Shown piece after piece: positions 31,281 to 41,800 of a DNA stretch of 64,000 nucleotides. Under the pieces are notes generated by a model. It made no database searches. It was not told the origin of the DNA and worked only from the letters and a program-made list of their open reading frames with translations. The stretch covers positions 4,836,001-4,900,000 of the forward strand of contig NZ_AP024828.1 in the NCBI RefSeq assembly GCF_019668465.1, in the 5' to 3' direction. This stretch comes from Mycobacterium senriense. Its GTDB lineage: Bacteria > Actinomycetota > Actinomycetes > Mycobacteriales > Mycobacteriaceae. Position 1 is the first letter of the stretch. Each line of letters opens with the position of its first letter. The position numbers and the translations under genes are program-made.

Positions 31281-31528
31281 GGCCGTACGCGTTTCGATCG
31301 AACTAGCAATGGATGGCGCGGGGAAACGGGATCCTGTCGCGCGTCGCGCACCTCCCCCCGCGCCCGGGTCGGCCACCGGACTGCCACGCTTCGAAGGACT
31401 AGAGGCCTGGTCCGGCGAGACCAGGGTTCCTGGGTGCAATACCGGCAGCTTCACTGCCGAAGTCCCCGCCATATTAGCATTTCGCACCGGCCCATGTCAG
31501 TCCTGACAAACCGGCCGACCGGGGCGGG

Positions 31529-32752
31529 CTACCTGTCGCCGGCGCGGCGCAGCATCGAGGCGGAACCCAGCCAGATAATCAGTGATCCCAGAGAAATGCC
31601 GCCGAGCATGGTGAATGAGGTTGCGAATCCCATTGTCTGGGCAGCAAATCCGGCAAGCACCGGACTCAGCGCACCACCAAGCCCTTGCGCAGCCATCACG
31701 GCGCCCTGACCGACGTTGATGTGGCCTGTGCCGTTGAGTATGCGGGCTACCAGTCCCGGCACCGCGACTGACAGGATGCCGGCACCGACGCCATCGAGGA
31801 CTTCCACCGGTATCACACCCCAGCTGGTGATCACATGGCTGGCAATGAGGGCGCGCGCCGGCAGCGCGGTGAACGCGATCAAGATGGCCGGCCAGTACCC
31901 ACGGACTTCGGCGATTCTCATGGCTGCCAGCGAGGCGGGGACCATCACGGCCTGGGCGATGACGACGGTACCGGCCACGGTGATGAACGGGTTGCCGTTT
32001 TTGGCCACCACTGCCAACCCATAGAGCGGCAGCATCGCGGCGTTGCCCAGGTGGAAAAGCATCACCGCTGCTGCTACCGCCAGCAGCGGCCGGCACCTGA
32101 GGAGGACGCGCAACGACTTGATACGCGGCTGGTCGGTGGCGAGCGCCTCCCCACGGGCGAGGTGATGGTCGATGTGACCAGCCGGGATCGCCAGCACGGC
32201 GACGACAGTGAGGACCGCAAACCCTGCCGCCAGCCAGAACACCGCGGCGTACCCGAAATGCCAGCCCAGCAGGCCGGCGATGGCCGCTCCAGTCATGTTG
32301 CCGGCATGATTGAAGGCCTGGTTGCGGCCGTTTTGACCCGTGAACCTTGCTTGCCCAACGACGCCGAGGGTGATGCCGATCATCGCGGGTGCGATCGTTG
32401 CCCCGGAAATGCACATCACCGCCTGGGCCCCGGCGATCACCCAGAAGTGCTGCGACGTCAGGATGACCGCCGCGCCCGCCACGGCGCCAAGCCCGACGAC
32501 GATGACGCAGGCGCGCTTGTGGCTGGTGGCGTCGACCAGCGCACCCGCCGGAGTGACAGCGAGCATGCCAACAACAGCGCCCAAGGTGATGACCGCGCCG
32601 ATGGTGCCGGTGCTCCAGCCACGGCTCTGCAGTAGCACGCCCAGGAAGGGACCCATACCGGCCTCCATGTCGGCCATGAAGAAACTAACCGCATAAAGGG
32701 CGACCCGGTCTCGCTTCGACACCGTTGGCGCCGATGGGTACTCACTCGACAT
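31529..32752 (-). CDS. MFS transporter
   Basis: The 407-residue protein has about 12 hydrophobic helices, the loop motif between helices 2 and 3 (PAGALVDATSHKRA) and the repeated Gly-rich segments of the major facilitator superfamily. It probably exports small molecules by proton antiport. The ATG at 32752 is preferred, 13 codons inside the longest frame; its GAGGG site is close. It is divergent from the gene at 32986. Confidence 0.87.
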   Translation of the reverse strand: MSSEYPSAPTVSKRDRVALYAVSFFMADMEAGMGPFLGVLLQSRGWSTGTIGAVITLGAVVGMLAVTPAGALVDATSHKRACVIVVGLGAVAGAAVILTSQHFWVIAGAQAVMCISGATIAPAMIGITLGVVGQARFTGQNGRNQAFNHAGNMTGAAIAGLLGWHFGYAAVFWLAAGFAVLTVVAVLAIPAGHIDHHLARGEALATDQPRIKSLRVLLRCRPLLAVAAAVMLFHLGNAAMLPLYGLAVVAKNGNPFITVAGTVVIAQAVMVPASLAAMRIAEVRGYWPAILIAFTALPARALIASHVITSWGVIPVEVLDGVGAGILSVAVPGLVARILNGTGHINVGQGAVMAAQGLGGALSPVLAGFAAQTMGFATSFTMLGGISLGSLIIWLGSASMLRRAGDR

Positions 32753-32985
32753 CCCTCGATTGTTCCGCCACGTTGGTGTGGCCGCCGCCACTCCCCCACA
32801 CCTGCGGGTGCGGACGAGACCCCCGAGAGAGATACGCGAACGAAATACGCTGTGCGCGTGATCGTTTCGTCTACCTCCCAGACGACGGTGTCATCACAGT
32901 TGAGCGGGAACTAGTGGGCGTAACCGATCGTTACTCTATGGGCCGCCAATCTCGTCGGTGGCGCGCGATGGACGAAGGACAACAA

Positions 32986-33432
32986 ATGAGATGCGTAACC
33001 TGCGGAGACGAAATCCTCCGAGAGCGAACCGAATTGGGGTTCACGTACTGCACCAAGCGAGCGTGTGTTCGTGCCAACGCCGCAGGCCTGCTGGTGGCGG
33101 AGATTGCTCAGCATAAGACGAATGCCGAGTATGTCATCCTCCGGGGTGAAGCCGGGCAAAAAGCCCTTCGGGACATGAGAGAAGGCAAGTACCGACGTGA
33201 TCCCGTTGTGGTGAAGCGAGAACGCCAGCACGCGCAATTCGATGTTCCGAAAGGCGAGTTTCGCAAGCCAAGGGTGCAGAAGTACTCGTCGAACAGGATT
33301 AAGTTTGTTCAAGCCCTGCAGAGCCAGGGTTTCGCGGTGGAGGAAATTCTCGAAAAGGGTGCCTACATGGGGCTGACCCGCAGCGAAGTCGTGCGGTACA
33401 TGACTGCCAGAAGGGGAAGTAATCCGCGGTGA
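32986..33432 (+). CDS. Hypothetical protein with N-terminal Cys knuckle
   Basis: The 148-residue basic protein starts MRCVTCGDEILRERTELGFTYC, giving C-x-x-C and a later C-x-x-x-x-C that could bind zinc, and ends in a helical part (VQALQSQGFAVEEILEKGAYMGLTRSEVVRYM) that may bind nucleic acid. The ATG at 32986 has an AAGGA site 7 nt upstream; an ATG at 32968 is a minor alternative. No family is recognised. It stands between the MFS and pfpI-like genes. Confidence 0.6.
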   Translation: MRCVTCGDEILRERTELGFTYCTKRACVRANAAGLLVAEIAQHKTNAEYVILRGEAGQKALRDMREGKYRRDPVVVKRERQHAQFDVPKGEFRKPRVQKYSSNRIKFVQALQSQGFAVEEILEKGAYMGLTRSEVVRYMTARRGSNPR

Positions 33433-33569
33433 TCCGGCCGTCCTGTCACGGCGGGGCGAATAGCGACTGACATATTCGCTCCGGCGGGAGCAGGATACGG
33501 ACGTCCGCAAAGGCGATGCTTGTCAACGGGAAATCCCCGTTTACACCTCATTGCCGAGCGGAGTCCGAG

Positions 33570-34151
33570 ATGACCGAATGCCTCCAAGGTTTGAGGATCG
33601 CACTGCTTGCGGCGGACGGCGTCGGACAGACCGAATTGGACTGGTCGGGCGATGCGGTGCGACGAGCGGGCGCTCAGACGCAGCTGTTGTCGCTGCGAAC
33701 CGGGCAGATCGAATCGCTCGATGAAGACCTCGACCCAAGCCGCGTGTACACCGTCGACCGGGCGGTGGCCGACGCGTCGGCCGACGAGTACGAGGCGTTG
33801 CTACTGCTGCCCGGGATGGTGAGATCCCACCAGCTTTCCAGCCACGACAGCGTGGTCTCATTCGTCGGTGACTTCATTAGCTTGGGGAAGCCGGTCGGGG
33901 TCGTCTGCCACGGCACCTGGACCCTGCTTGAGGCGGGTGTGGCCCGGGGCCAAAGTCTCCCGTCCTATCTGACGATCCGGTCCCTGCGACAGACCGGCGC
34001 CTCCATATTGGATGGCGAGCCGCCCTCGCCGCACGCGCTGCGCGCGTTCTACAGCACCATTGTCGAAGAATTTGCTCGCCTTTCCAAGCAGTTAGCTCCC
34101 GCGTCGTGCGGCGAGAGCGCAGATTCCAGCGCTTGGCTGGCTTGTGATTGA
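33570..34151 (+). CDS. PfpI-like protein, divergent copy 2
   Basis: The 193-residue protein is a paralogue of the pfpI copies at 17950 and 48640. It keeps the cysteine nucleophile in VGVVCHGTW, but the glycine pair before it is changed (LLLLPGMV instead of LLLPGGTV) and about a dozen residues around the SRSPDDLPAF segment are missing, replaced by DGEPPSPHALRAF. The C-terminus carries an added Ser/Ala tail. It may be losing function. It precedes hsp20 copy 2. Confidence 0.78.
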   Translation: MTECLQGLRIALLAADGVGQTELDWSGDAVRRAGAQTQLLSLRTGQIESLDEDLDPSRVYTVDRAVADASADEYEALLLLPGMVRSHQLSSHDSVVSFVGDFISLGKPVGVVCHGTWTLLEAGVARGQSLPSYLTIRSLRQTGASILDGEPPSPHALRAFYSTIVEEFARLSKQLAPASCGESADSSAWLACD

Positions 34152-34598
34152 AGCGCGGCGGCGTCGCGAGGTTGGCAGCGCTGCGATAGGACTGGCCGGC
34201 TTGTGAGCAGCCGTCACCCGGCACGTTCCGCCGGGTGCCGTGACATCATTCGATTCCGAAAGGCGCTCTCGGGAAACGCATTGGCGTGCAGAAGGACCCT
34301 GCGAAAGGCTGTCGGCAAGAGCTGGCACGTCTCGGCCAGAGCACGCGCACCCGCGGACAGCTGCCGAACCAGCCTGCAACGAACGCTTTCAAAGGAACAC
34401 CGCGGCCCTTCGCGCAAAGCCGCGTCACGATCCGAATGTTCGTGCTGGCGTAACGAATTGGGGCCAACAATTTCCACCCGCTGGGCGCACGCGCTGTCGA
34501 CGCAACGTTGACAGAGTGGGTTCCGGACCTCACCAGGTGCGATAGGACATCCACCGGTCCGGGGTTCCGCAGCCGCGAACACCCAACTGAGGAAAAAC
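34152..34598. other. Upstream region of hsp20 copy 2
   Basis: No gene is supported in these 447 bp. The 54-bp hsp20 element lies at 34440-34493. A GAGGAAAAAC site precedes the ATG at 34599. The rest shows no recognised feature. Confidence 0.4.
34440..34493 (+). promoter_or_regulatory. 54-bp conserved upstream element of hsp20 genes, copy 2
   Basis: TCGTGCT-GGC-GTAACGA opens the element, followed by the 24-bp spacer after ACGAAT and GGGCGCACGCG. It ends 106 bp before the hsp20 start. The inverted repeat is the most degenerate of the three copies. Confidence 0.55.
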
Positions 34599-35057
34599 AT
34601 GACTCTAATCCGATTTGACCCTTTCCGCGAACTCGACCGACTAGCCGACCAGGCTCTGACCGGAGCGCGCTCCGCGCGAACGCTGCCGATGGAGGCGCTG
34701 CGACGCGGCGACCAATTCATCGTGGCGATCGACGTTCCGGGCAGCGACCCGAACGATATCGATGTGACCGTCGAACGCAACGTCGTCGAGATCACTGCAC
34801 AGCGCCGACCCATCCGGCAGGAGGGCGACGAGGTCATCGTGGACGAAAGGCCGCAGGGTGAGTTCCGCAGGCAACTGTTCCTTGGTGAGAATCTCGATCC
34901 CGACAACCTCAGCGCCGCATGCGACCGGGGTGTGCTGACCCTGACGATCCCCCTCTCAGAGGCGAGCAAGCCACGCAAGGTCGAGATCGGGCACTCCAAC
35001 GGCGGACAGCAAGCCGTTGAAACGGGTTCCGGGCCAGGCGAGACGGTTGACGCGTAG
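34599..35057 (+). CDS. Hsp20 small heat-shock protein (copy 2 of MRFDPF type)
   Basis: The 152-residue protein (MTLIRFDPFRELDRLADQ) is nearly collinear with the hsp20 at 7682-8140 over its full length and has the crystallin core with GVLTLTIPLSEASK. It is followed by a thioredoxin remnant and an intact UBP zinc-finger gene, the last genes of the intact chaperone operon, so this copy seems to be all that remains of a duplicated operon after deletion of the middle. Confidence 0.95.
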   Translation: MTLIRFDPFRELDRLADQALTGARSARTLPMEALRRGDQFIVAIDVPGSDPNDIDVTVERNVVEITAQRRPIRQEGDEVIVDERPQGEFRRQLFLGENLDPDNLSAACDRGVLTLTIPLSEASKPRKVEIGHSNGGQQAVETGSGPGETVDA

Positions 35058-35171
35058 GTTCGCACCATCCGAAGTGGCAGTCGTCGGCTTGATTACCGCT
35101 CGAGGAGAACCTCCGGATGGATACCAGCAGTTCTGCGCGAAAGTCGTAACTGACGAGGTAACGCCATGGAA

Positions 35172-35386
35172 CCAACAAAGTCAGCCCCGCGTTGCAATGA
35201 GTTGCCGCCGAACGCGCCGCCACGCTGAAGTTGGTCGAATTCGACGTGGACGAGGCGCCGGCTACCTGCCAGCGCTTCACCATTCGCGCGATACCCACCA
35301 TGCTGCTCGGCGCTTCCGTTGCGGCGCAAGGAAAAAGGTTCGATAAATCACTCGCAGAACAAACCCTCAAGGAGGCACGTCAATGA
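35172..35386 (+). pseudogene. Thioredoxin remnant
   Basis: The frame reads TLKLVEFDVDEAPATCQRFTIRAIPTMLL, matching residues after the active site of the thioredoxin at 443-892 (QLKLVKVDVDKAPAISRRFTVQAVPTLLL), and it ends in a TGA overlapping the ATG of the UBP gene. The zinc ribbon and the WCGPC active site are missing, so it cannot work as a thioredoxin. Confidence 0.8.
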
Positions 35387-35649
35387 CCTCGACGCACATG
35401 GATCCCGATGTCGTCGCCATCAACCCAGTGAGCCCGCGCACCCACAAGGGCTGCCAAGAATGCCTGCGGCACGGCACGCAGTGGGTGCATTTGCGGTTAT
35501 GCCTCACCTGTGGATACGTCGGCTGTTGCGATTCGTCACCGATGCGCCACGCGGACGCGCACTTCCGTGCCACTGACCACCCGATTGTGCAGTCCATGGA
35601 GTCCGGAGAGACGTGGCGCTGGTGCTACGTGCATCAGAACTATGTCTAG
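35383..35649 (+). CDS. UBP-type zinc-finger protein (copy 2)
   Basis: The 88-residue protein has the same length as copy 1 (180-446) and the same zinc ligands: CQEC, CLTCGYVGCC, then RHADAHFRATDH and the WRWCYVH end. It is intact although its thioredoxin neighbour has decayed, which suggests selection for the zinc finger itself. It overlaps the thioredoxin remnant by 4 bp, as in the intact operon. Partner unknown. Confidence 0.88.
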   Translation: MTSTHMDPDVVAINPVSPRTHKGCQECLRHGTQWVHLRLCLTCGYVGCCDSSPMRHADAHFRATDHPIVQSMESGETWRWCYVHQNYV

Positions 35650-35659
35650 CGCCCAGCTC

Positions 35660-35755
35660 GGCCCACACACGTCGGGGCCGGCGCTCTATCGGTTCCTACC
35701 GCCGCCACGGCGCCATTCTGATCGGCGATCAGGTTTACAAGAACGTGGGGGGCGT
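35660..35755 (+). pseudogene. Fragment of AI-2E family transporter
   Basis: Two frames read LYRFLPPPRR and then GAILIGDQVYKNVGGV, matching LYRFVPRSRRPRAILLGDQVFAKVGAYV of the pseudogene at 23303-24470. Only this loop is left. It is joined directly to the transketolase remnant that follows. Confidence 0.55.
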
Positions 35756-35758
35756 GCG

Positions 35759-36022
35759 GTCGACACGATCCGGGTGCTCGCTGCCGGCGCCGTGCAAAAG
35801 GGCGGCAACGGCCATCCCGGCACCGCGATGAGCCTGGCGCCGCTGGCCGGCACCCAGCAACTGGGCGAACCTGATCGTCTTCTACGACCACAACCGCATC
35901 TCGATCGAGGACGACACCAAGATCGCGCTGGCCCCGACCAGGTGAACACCGATAAGGCGCACCGCGCCGCCCTGGGCGATGAGGAAGTCGCGGCCGCCGC
36001 CGAACGATCACTGCACAACTGA
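35759..36022 (+). pseudogene. Transketolase remnant
   Basis: The pieces DTIRVLAAGAVQKGGNGHPGTAMSLAPLA, NLIVFYDHNRISIEDDTKIAL (another frame) and [18 protein letters not shown] are parts of the transketolase thiamine-diphosphate domain, with the sequence between them deleted. It lies in front of tal and zwf, the usual order in actinobacterial pentose-phosphate operons, so it is a decayed tkt. Confidence 0.78.
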
Positions 36023-36038
36023 GGAAGCGAATACCCGG

Positions 36039-37169
36039 ATGACTCAAGCAAAGTCACAGAATCCCAACCTGGCGGCGCTGTCGGCCGCCGGCGTATCTGT
36101 CTGGCTGGACGACCTGTCGCGCGACCGCTTGCGCACCGGCAATTTGCAGGAGCTCATCGACACCAGGTGCGTCACCGGCGTCACCACCAACCCAACGATC
36201 TTCCAAAAGGCGTTGTCGGAAGGCCACGCGTATGACGAGCAGATCGCGGAGCTGGCCAAGCGTGGCGCCGACGTGGACGCCGCCGTCCGGACTGTTACGA
36301 CCGACGACGTCCGCGAAGCCTGTGATGTGTTGCGGCCGCAGTGGGAGGCGTCCGACGGCGTCGACGGCCGGGTTTCGCTCGAGGTTGATCCGCGGCTCGC
36401 CCACGACCCCGACAAGACGATCCTGCAGGCGATCGAGCTGTGCAAGGTCGTCGACCGGCCCAACGTGCTGATCAAGATTCCCGCCACACGGCCGAGTCTG
36501 CCGGCGATCACCGCTGTTCTCGCCGAAGGCGTTTCGGTCAACGTGACGCTGATCTTCTCGGTCGAGCGCCACCGCGCGGTGATGGATGGCTATCTGGCTG
36601 GGCTAGAAGCGGCCAAGCACGCCGGCCACGATCTGTCGAAGATCCATTCCGTCGCTTCATTTTTCGTCTCGCGGGTGGACACCGAGATCGACAAGCGGCT
36701 GGAGAAGGTCGGCACCGACGAGGCGCTCGCGCTGCACGGCCAGGCCGGCGTCGCCAACGCGCGGTTGGCGTATGCCGCCTACCAGGAGGTGTTCCTCGGT
36801 GGTCAGCGATTTGAGGCGCTGAAGGTCGACGGGGCGCGGGTGCAGCGTCCGCTCTGGGCATCGACCGGGGTCAAGAACCCGGACTACTCCGACACGCTGT
36901 ACGTCACGGAGCTTGTCGCGCCTGACACCGTAAACACGATGCCGGAGAAGACGATCGACGCGGTGGCCGACCACGGAGTGATTACGGGTGACACCGTCAC
37001 CGGCCGGGCGGGCGAGGCGCAAGCGGTGTTCGACAAGCTCTCGGCGGTGGGGGTGGATCTGCGCGATGTGTTCATCGTGCTCGAGAACGAGGGCGTCGAA
37101 AAGTTCGAGGCGTCGTGGAACGAACTGCTGAAGGAAATGCAGGCTCAGCTGGACGCCGCGGCGAAATGA
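36039..37169 (+). CDS. tal: Transaldolase
   Basis: The 376-residue enzyme of the pentose-phosphate pathway transfers a dihydroxyacetone unit. The N-terminal [13 protein letters not shown], the Schiff-base lysine in NVLIKIPAT (about 145) and [11 protein letters not shown] are the family motifs. The ATG at 36039 gives the usual start; a GAGGA site lies somewhat far upstream. The stop overlaps the zwf start by 4 bp. It is an accessory copy, with the tkt before it decayed. Confidence 0.96.
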   Translation: MTQAKSQNPNLAALSAAGVSVWLDDLSRDRLRTGNLQELIDTRCVTGVTTNPTIFQKALSEGHAYDEQIAELAKRGADVDAAVRTVTTDDVREACDVLRPQWEASDGVDGRVSLEVDPRLAHDPDKTILQAIELCKVVDRPNVLIKIPATRPSLPAITAVLAEGVSVNVTLIFSVERHRAVMDGYLAGLEAAKHAGHDLSKIHSVASFFVSRVDTEIDKRLEKVGTDEALALHGQAGVANARLAYAAYQEVFLGGQRFEALKVDGARVQRPLWASTGVKNPDYSDTLYVTELVAPDTVNTMPEKTIDAVADHGVITGDTVTGRAGEAQAVFDKLSAVGVDLRDVFIVLENEGVEKFEASWNELLKEMQAQLDAAAK

Positions 37170-38731
37170 CGACCGTCCAGTCGACCAAGTCCACACCGGC
37201 CGCTGCGGCCGCCTGGGTTAACCCGCTGCGGGACAAGCGCGATAAGCGGCTGCCACGTATCGCCGGTCCCTGCGCGATGGTGATCTTCGGGATCACCGGG
37301 GATCTGGCCCGCAAGAAGCTGATGCCGGCGGTCTACGACCTGGCTAATAGCGGGCTGCTGGCGCCGACATTCGGACTCGTCGGTTTCGCCCGGCGGGATT
37401 GGGCCGACGAGGATTTCGCCACTGTCGTCTACGACGCCGTTAAGCAACATGCGCGCACGCCGTTCCGGCAGGAGGTGTGGGACCGGCTGGCCGAGGGCTT
37501 CCGGTTTGTGCACGGCACGTTCGATGACGAGGCGGCGTTCGGCCGACTGGCTGAATGCCTGGAGAAGCTCCATGCGGAGCGCGGCACCGGCGGCAATCGC
37601 GCGTTCTACCTGGCGATCCCGCCGAATGGGTTTCCGGTGGTGTGCGAGCAGCTGCAGAAGTCAGGGCTGGCGCGTCCTCGGGAGGGCACCTGGAGCCGGG
37701 TGGCGATCGAGAAGCCGTTCGGCCATGACCTGCAGAGCGCCCGCGAACTCAACGCTATCGTCAACCGTGTTTTTCCAGAGGAGTCGGTGTTCCGCATCGA
37801 CCACTACCTCGGTAAGGAAACAGTCCAAAACATCCTGGCGCTGCGGTTCGCCAACGAGCTGTACGAACCGATCTGGAACGCGAATTACGTTGACAACGTG
37901 CAGATCACCATGGCGGAGGACATCGGTCTCGCCGGACGCGCGGGCTATTACGACGGCATCGGCGCCGCCCGCGACGTGATCCAGAACCACCTGCTGCAGC
38001 TGCTAACGCTCACCACAATGGAAGAGCCGATCACCTTCAGTGCGCGCGAACTGAAAGATGAGAAGATCAAGATCCTCTCGGCGGTCCGGCTGGCCCAGCC
38101 GCTCGACAAGACCACGGCCCGCGGCCAGTACAGCGCTGGCTGGCAAGGCAGCGAACACGTCCTCGGCCTGCTCGATGAGGAGGGTTTTTCCAAGGAGTCC
38201 ACCACCGAGACGTTCGCGGCGATCACGCTAGAGATCGACACCCGCCGCTGGGCCGGAGTGCCGTTCTTCCTGAGAACCGGAAAACGCCTGGCCCGCAGGG
38301 TGTCCGAGGCCGCGCTGATCTTCAAATGCGCACCGCATCTGCCGTTCGACCAGATCATGACCGAGGAGCTCAGCCACAACGCGTTGGTGATCCGGATCCA
38401 GCCAGACGAGGGCATCACGCTGCGGTTCGGCTCCAAGGTGCCCGGCACCGCGATGGAGGTCCGCGACGTCAACATGGACTTCTCTTACAGGTCCGCGTTC
38501 GCCGAGGACTCGCCCGAGGCGTACGAACGACTGATCCTCGACGTGCTACTCGGTGAGGCTTCGCTGTTCCCGGTCAACGAGGAGGTCGAATTGTCCTGGC
38601 AAATACTCGATCCGGTCCTCGACTACTGGGCCGCGCACGGTCGGCCCGAGTCATATGAGCCCGGCACGTGGGGCCCCTCGTCGGCGTTCGAGATGCTGCG
38701 GCGCATGGGCCGGGAATGGCGGCGGCCATGA
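37166..38731 (+). CDS. zwf: Glucose-6-phosphate dehydrogenase
   Basis: The 521-residue enzyme oxidises glucose 6-phosphate and makes NADPH. The nucleotide fold starts [20 protein letters not shown], the substrate lysine is in [10 protein letters not shown] and the catalytic His is in RIDHYLGKE. The start is the ATG at 37166 overlapping the tal stop. Its usual partner OpcA survives only as an N-terminal remnant directly downstream. NADPH made here could feed the thioredoxin system of the island. Confidence 0.97.
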   Translation: MTTVQSTKSTPAAAAAWVNPLRDKRDKRLPRIAGPCAMVIFGITGDLARKKLMPAVYDLANSGLLAPTFGLVGFARRDWADEDFATVVYDAVKQHARTPFRQEVWDRLAEGFRFVHGTFDDEAAFGRLAECLEKLHAERGTGGNRAFYLAIPPNGFPVVCEQLQKSGLARPREGTWSRVAIEKPFGHDLQSARELNAIVNRVFPEESVFRIDHYLGKETVQNILALRFANELYEPIWNANYVDNVQITMAEDIGLAGRAGYYDGIGAARDVIQNHLLQLLTLTTMEEPITFSARELKDEKIKILSAVRLAQPLDKTTARGQYSAGWQGSEHVLGLLDEEGFSKESTTETFAAITLEIDTRRWAGVPFFLRTGKRLARRVSEAALIFKCAPHLPFDQIMTEELSHNALVIRIQPDEGITLRFGSKVPGTAMEVRDVNMDFSYRSAFAEDSPEAYERLILDVLLGEASLFPVNEEVELSWQILDPVLDYWAAHGRPESYEPGTWGPSSAFEMLRRMGREWRRP

Positions 38732-38862
38732 TCGTCAAGCTTCCCAACACCACAACCAACGACATCAACAAGCGGATCACCAGCCCTGCGCAACGAGGAC
38801 GGCGCAATCGGGCTCGGACCGATGCTGACGCCAGCCGACACGATGCTGGGCGAGGTGGCTAG
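38728..38862 (+). pseudogene. opcA: opcA remnant (G6PDH assembly protein)
   Basis: The frame starting at the ATG 38728 reads [19 protein letters not shown], the standard start of OpcA, then shifts frame into LRNEDGAIGLGPMLT and runs into the 3' end of the convergent HAD-GH65 gene. Full OpcA has about 300 residues. It overlaps the zwf stop by 4 bp, as in intact operons. Confidence 0.78.
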
Positions 38863-41800
38863 CGGGCGGGAAGATGCACCGCCCACGATTGACCCGGGCC
38901 TAGGGTCTTTGTGCTGCCCTCGACACAGACCTGGATCGGGTCGGCCGCGCACGGCAATAACCGAATCCGGGCGTACCGCTGGGTCAACTCGACGTCGACC
39001 GGCTGACCGCGGTAGATGATCTCGAACGACGCCCGGCCGATCTCGCTCGGCAGCACCGGGTGAAGGTGAAGGACGTCGCCCCGTGTTTCGACCCCGGCGT
39101 AGCAGCGCAGCACCATGTCGGCCGTTCCGGCCATCGCCCCGAGGTGGATCCCTTCGCGAGTCGTTCCGCCCTGAGTGTCCTGAAGGTCTGCCTTGAGAGC
39201 CTCCTTGAACAACGACCACGACTGGGCGCAGTCGCTCTGGGCCAACACCCAGCTGTGGGTAACCCTGCTCAGGGTAGAGCCGTGAGTCGTCCGCGCCTCG
39301 TAGTACTTCACGGTCCGCTGCACGACATCCGGGTCAAGTGAATAACCCATCTGGTCGAACAAATCGCGCAGTTCTTCGATGGAGAACAAACAGAACAGCA
39401 TCAGGACATCGGCCTGCTTGGACAGCTTGTACCTGTTCGTGGAGTCGCCCTCAGCCTGCAGGATCAGGTCCATCCGCCCGATGTTTCCGTAGCGTTCGCG
39501 GTAGCCGTCCCAGTCGAGCTCCTGTAACGCCTCGTATCCCTCGAACTGACTGATCACGCCTTCGTGGAACGGCACCCGCATCCGTCGGCTCACCCGCTGC
39601 CAGTGCTCGCGCTCCCCCGGCCTGATGTCCAGGCGGCGCCACAGCGGGACACAGTCGCGGCCGGTCAGCAGGTCGACCGTGTCGGCTGCCCGTGCTAATA
39701 CCCAGGCCGCCAACACATTTGTGTAGGCGTTGTTGCGAACACCCAGGCCCGGGGCATCCGGATAGCCGTCGTGGTACTCGTCAGGTCCCATCACGCCGCT
39801 GATGTTGAACCGGTCATCGACCGGATCATGAACTGCCATGCTGGCGAACAGCCGGGCGACCTGCACGATGAGCTCGGCCCCGTAGTCCTCGAGGAAGCCC
39901 TTGTCACCGGTCGCCTGGTAGTACTGCCAGGCGCTGTAGGCCACCGCCAGGCCCACATGACGCTGTCGATGGGAATTGTCCGGCATCCACTGACCATTGC
40001 GGAGATTCAACAGCTCGGCCGGGGTCTCGTCGCGGCCATCGCTGCCCGACTGCCAAGGGAACATTGCACCGTCAAAACCGTTGGCCCACGCCAAATCCCG
40101 CGCGTCGGGTAGCCGACGATACCGGTACAGCAGGAAGCAGCGGGTCAGTTCCGGCCTGCGCATGGTTAGCAGCGGATAAACGTACAGTTCATCCCAGAAG
40201 ATGTGTCCGCGATAGCCCTCGCCGTGCAACCCACGCGCGGGCAGGCCCGCATCGAGGTCGGTGTCAGCGGCGACGACCACCTGCAGCACGTGGAAGATGT
40301 GCAGGTTCAGCGCCAGCGCCTGCTCGAACCCGACCTCCAGGCCGATGCCGAACCGCTGCCACAAGTCCCGCCACACCGTGCGCTGCCCTTCCAGAAGGTC
40401 ATCGAACCTCCCCGCGCGTGCGATCCGCTTGTCGACATCCAGGGCAGCGGAGGAGATCGCGCTGTCGCGCGAGGTCGCCACGGCCACGGTCTTTTCGACA
40501 GTCACCGGCACGCCGGGCCGGAGATGAAGGGTGAACGTGTGGCCGGCACGGCTTTCGTCGGCGATCGGCCGCCGGTCGGCGACGGATGCGGCCGGAGCGA
40601 CGTGATGCCGCGCCGCCATCGCGATCTCGATGCCCGATTGGTTGGTCCGTACTTCGACGCGCGCCGTCTTGTCGTTGACGACGCTCGAGCCGACCGGCTC
40701 GAGATGCTGCGACACGAGTCGAAGATCGGCAGCGACGTTGCGGTTCGCGACGGCGCCGTTGATGATCGACTCAACAGTCGTCTCACCGGACCAGTCCTCG
40801 GCCTCGATCGTGACTTCCAGTGCGGCGATATGTGTTTCGCACACCGAGACCAGTTGTCGCGTGGTGATCTTCGTCGTTCGTCCGGCATGATCTCGGTACC
40901 TGTTGATGCGAGTCAGCATCCCGGCGCGCAGATCAAGGTCTTGGTGGTGGGAAAGCATTTCCGGTATACCCGGACGCAGAGCGGGCCCGCCGGCCAACTG
41001 GACCGTCAGAAACGTCCAGTCCGGCGTGTTGACCAGGTGTTCGGTTTCGATCGCCCGCCTGCCGATGGCGCTGGTGACCCGGTTGTATACCCGTGCAATG
41101 TAGCTACCCGGGTAGTGCACGCCGTCGGCGGTGGTGCCCGGAACCGAGCCACGCGCGGCCCAGTACCCGTTGCCGAGCGTGCAGAGCGCCTCGCGTGTCC
41201 CTTCGAGCAGCGGGTTGAAGTCCTCGTATACCAGGTGCCAATGGTCCGAACTGCCCTTATTCGCGCCGCCGATCCACTTGCCGGCGTACCCGCCGTCGGG
41301 CAGCACCGCATCGAGCTGCGCGAGGCTGGTGAGCACAAGATGTGCCCCGGCGTCGGCCAGTTCCACGCCGTGTCCCGTCCGGTCCACTCCGACGACTAGC
41401 CCGAAACCGCCTGCGACGCCGGCATTTACCCCTGCGACGGCGTCATCGAGGACGACGGCGTCGGCCGGTTCCACACCAAGGCGGTCGACGGCCTCGAGGA
41501 ACATCGCCGGGTCGGGTTTGCCGTGCAACCCGAGCCGCGCGGCGTCGGACCCGTCAACGATGGTGGTGAACATGCCCGACAGGCTGATCCCGTCGAGCAC
41601 GGCCTGACTGTTGCGGCTCGCGGTGACCAGCGCGGCGGGAATGCCGCGGTCGAGAAGTTTGGCGAGTAGATCGGCGGCATCGGGAAACACCGCGACCCCG
41701 GCGCGGGCGATGGCGTCGGCAAACAGCCGCTGCTTACGTTCGGCGAGCCCGTGAACGGTCAACCGCTCCGGGCCGTCGTCCGGGCTGCCCTCCGGCAGTA

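Noticed and set aside
34214..35068. Minus-strand frame of 284 codons over hsp20 copy 2
   Set aside because: It is antisense to an hsp20 with a full alpha-crystallin core and good ribosome site.
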